Shown here: in pieces, positions 33,252 to 34,245 of the stretch | Position numbering within the stretch: position 1 is the first letter of the stretch | Layout: every line of letters starts with the position of its first letter | Assembly: GCA_050329575.1 (NCBI GenBank) | Contig: JBHJOP010000105.1 | Span: 1-34,245 of the forward strand | Length of the DNA: 34,245 bases | From: JAUXFS01 sp050329575 | GTDB lineage: Bacteria; Pseudomonadota; Alphaproteobacteria; Rhodospirillales; Defluviicoccaceae | Direction of reading: 5' to 3' | Notes under the pieces: model-generated | What the model was told of the DNA's origin: nothing | Database searches by the model: none | Seen by the model: the letters and a program-made list of their open reading frames with translations, nothing else | Translations under genes and position numbers: made by a program

Positions 33252-33415
33252 CGGCCCTTTCCCGTGGTGTTGCCGGCAACCGTCGGGCCGCCGCGCGGTC
33301 CCTGCCGCAGCCCCTTCAGATGTATCCGTCCGCGGCCGGCGGTGCGATCACAATCGCGCGAAGGCCGGCGGCGGCGACGGCGCGGATGCCACCGCGCGGC
33401 CGCCGGCGGCTCGTC

Positions 33416-34245
33416 TCAGGCCGACCGCCCTCTCGGGGACCGTCGGCCCGCAAGCGCGACCAGACCCGCGACGGCCAGGGCGGCGGCGATCACCGCGGCG
33501 CCGATCCGGATGTCGGTGAGCCACTCGGGCGCGATCAGCAGCACGACTCCGAGGCCGAGCATCATCAACCCGGACACCAGCTTCAGCATCCGCCCTTCGC
33601 GTTCCTGCAGCTTGCGCGATCCGAGGGTGACGAAGAAGACGGTGGCGATCCCGAGCAGCGGCACGACGTAGACGACGTTGTAGAGCACCAGGTAGAGGTA
33701 GTAGCCGCCGGTCGAGATCTGGTGCAGGGTCAGGACGCGGGTGAACAGCATCGGAAAGCCGGCGGTGCACAGCAATTCGTAGCTGTTGGCGGCGATCGCC
33801 AGCGTCACCGTGCCGGCGATCAGCGCCGGCCAACTGGCGGCACCGGTCAAGGCGCGCATGCGGGCGAACAGACCCGGCTTCGCGCTGTCCGGGATCGAGG
33901 CGCTGAACCCCCGGCCGGGCAGGACGTAGTCCTTGATGTTGACGAGCGCGAGCAGCACCGCGATCCCGCCGGCCACCGCCGTCACCCACCGCAGCTCGCC
34001 GACGAGCAGAAACACGTTGAGCCACGCCGCCATGAACACGAAGTAGATCGCCCCGGACGTGAACACGAAGAGGCCGCCGACGACGGCCATCCGGCGGCGA
34101 TCGCGGGCGTGCACGAGCAGGCTCAACAGGAACATCAGCACGAAGAACGCGCACGGGTTGAAGGCATCGAGGGCGGCGATCAGCACCGTGAACAGCGGCA
34201 GCGAGAGCGCCGCCGGATCGATGGTCCCGAGCAGCGGCACGTCGA
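33416..34245 (-). CDS. Polytopic membrane protein, DsbD/CcdA-like (5' partial)
   Basis: About 275 residues visible, running off the window edge; a GTG at 34240 may be only an internal codon, as the frame remains open beyond it. About seven hydrophobic helices are seen. Two conserved cysteines lie in membrane segments, one in DAFNPCAFFVLMFLLSLLVHA and one in NSYELLCTAGFPMLFTRV, matching the paired cysteines of DsbD/CcdA/ScsB-type thiol electron carriers, which move reducing equivalents across the inner membrane. A preceding thioredoxin- or glutaredoxin-like domain could lie upstream, off the window. It is on the same strand as the radical SAM gene, with 164 bp between. Confidence 0.78.
   Translation of the reverse strand, partial: DVPLLGTIDPAALSLPLFTVLIAALDAFNPCAFFVLMFLLSLLVHARDRRRMAVVGGLFVFTSGAIYFVFMAAWLNVFLLVGELRWVTAVAGGIAVLLALVNIKDYVLPGRGFSASIPDSAKPGLFARMRALTGAASWPALIAGTVTLAIAANSYELLCTAGFPMLFTRVLTLHQISTGGYYLYLVLYNVVYVVPLLGIATVFFVTLGSRKLQEREGRMLKLVSGLMMLGLGVVLLIAPEWLTDIRIGAAVIAAALAVAGLVALAGRRSPRGRSA

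Overview
The window is very GC-rich, dense with short intergenic gaps, and reads as the chromosome of an alphaproteobacterium, most likely a Rhodospirillales-type lineage. This rests on gene content rather than any database search: a folate-dependent tRNA methyltransferase (TrmFO), an NDUFAF6-like squalene/phytoene-synthase relative, a DUF2336 protein, an IalB-like secreted protein, a monohaem cytochrome c and a GatB subunit. I see no rRNA, tRNA, CRISPR array, insertion sequence or prophage block.

Layout. 1-7.0 kb: an NDUFAF6-like protein (5' end cut by the window), a secreted ankyrin protein, a small secreted cysteine protein, trmFO, a membrane-anchored rhodanese, and a pair of M16 peptidases (one catalytic, one degenerate). 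The catalytic M16 gene has an in-frame TAA 31 codons before its natural end. 7.0-7.7 kb: a gene-free stretch with inverted repeats. 7.7-11.6 kb: a redox-type (CSS-like) EAL phosphodiesterase, a Tat-type intradiol dioxygenase, an IalB-like protein, a small secreted protein and a cytochrome c with no possible Met axial ligand. 11.7-15.4 kb: an endonuclease/exonuclease/phosphatase-family protein, a PAS-GGDEF cyclase and DUF2336. 15.4-19.1 kb: an AT-rich leader with competing hairpins, a small secreted protein, then a copper operon (copZ-like chaperone, CsoR-family repressor, CopA ATPase) preceded by a G/C-tract palindrome that looks like the repressor's operator.

19.1-27.5 kb: an AT-rich gene-free region with DnaA-box-like sites, a D-cysteine desulfhydrase-family enzyme, an iron alcohol dehydrogenase of the hydroxyacid-oxoacid transhydrogenase type, a VPLP/PEP-CTERM exosortase substrate, a previously unlisted 52-residue protein, a LysR regulator, an orphan ParA-type ATPase next to a GH19 lytic enzyme, gatB, and a GlsB/YeaQ membrane protein. 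27.5-33.3 kb, all on the minus strand: a compact five-gene unit, radical SAM enzyme - APH/choline-kinase-like kinase - YnjB-type binding protein - YnjC-type fused permease - YnjD-type ATPase. A DsbD/CcdA-like membrane protein lies upstream of it and is cut by the window edge.

The strongest candidate for an undescribed system is this last unit. Gene spacing of 5 nt, 34 nt, a 28-nt overlap and a 1-nt overlap implies one transcript coupling uptake of a small molecule to phosphorylation and radical chemistry. The substrate cannot be read from the sequence. Second in interest are the premature stop in the M16 peptidase, the Cys-His-His CsoR with its candidate operator, and the alternative hairpins upstream of DUF2336.
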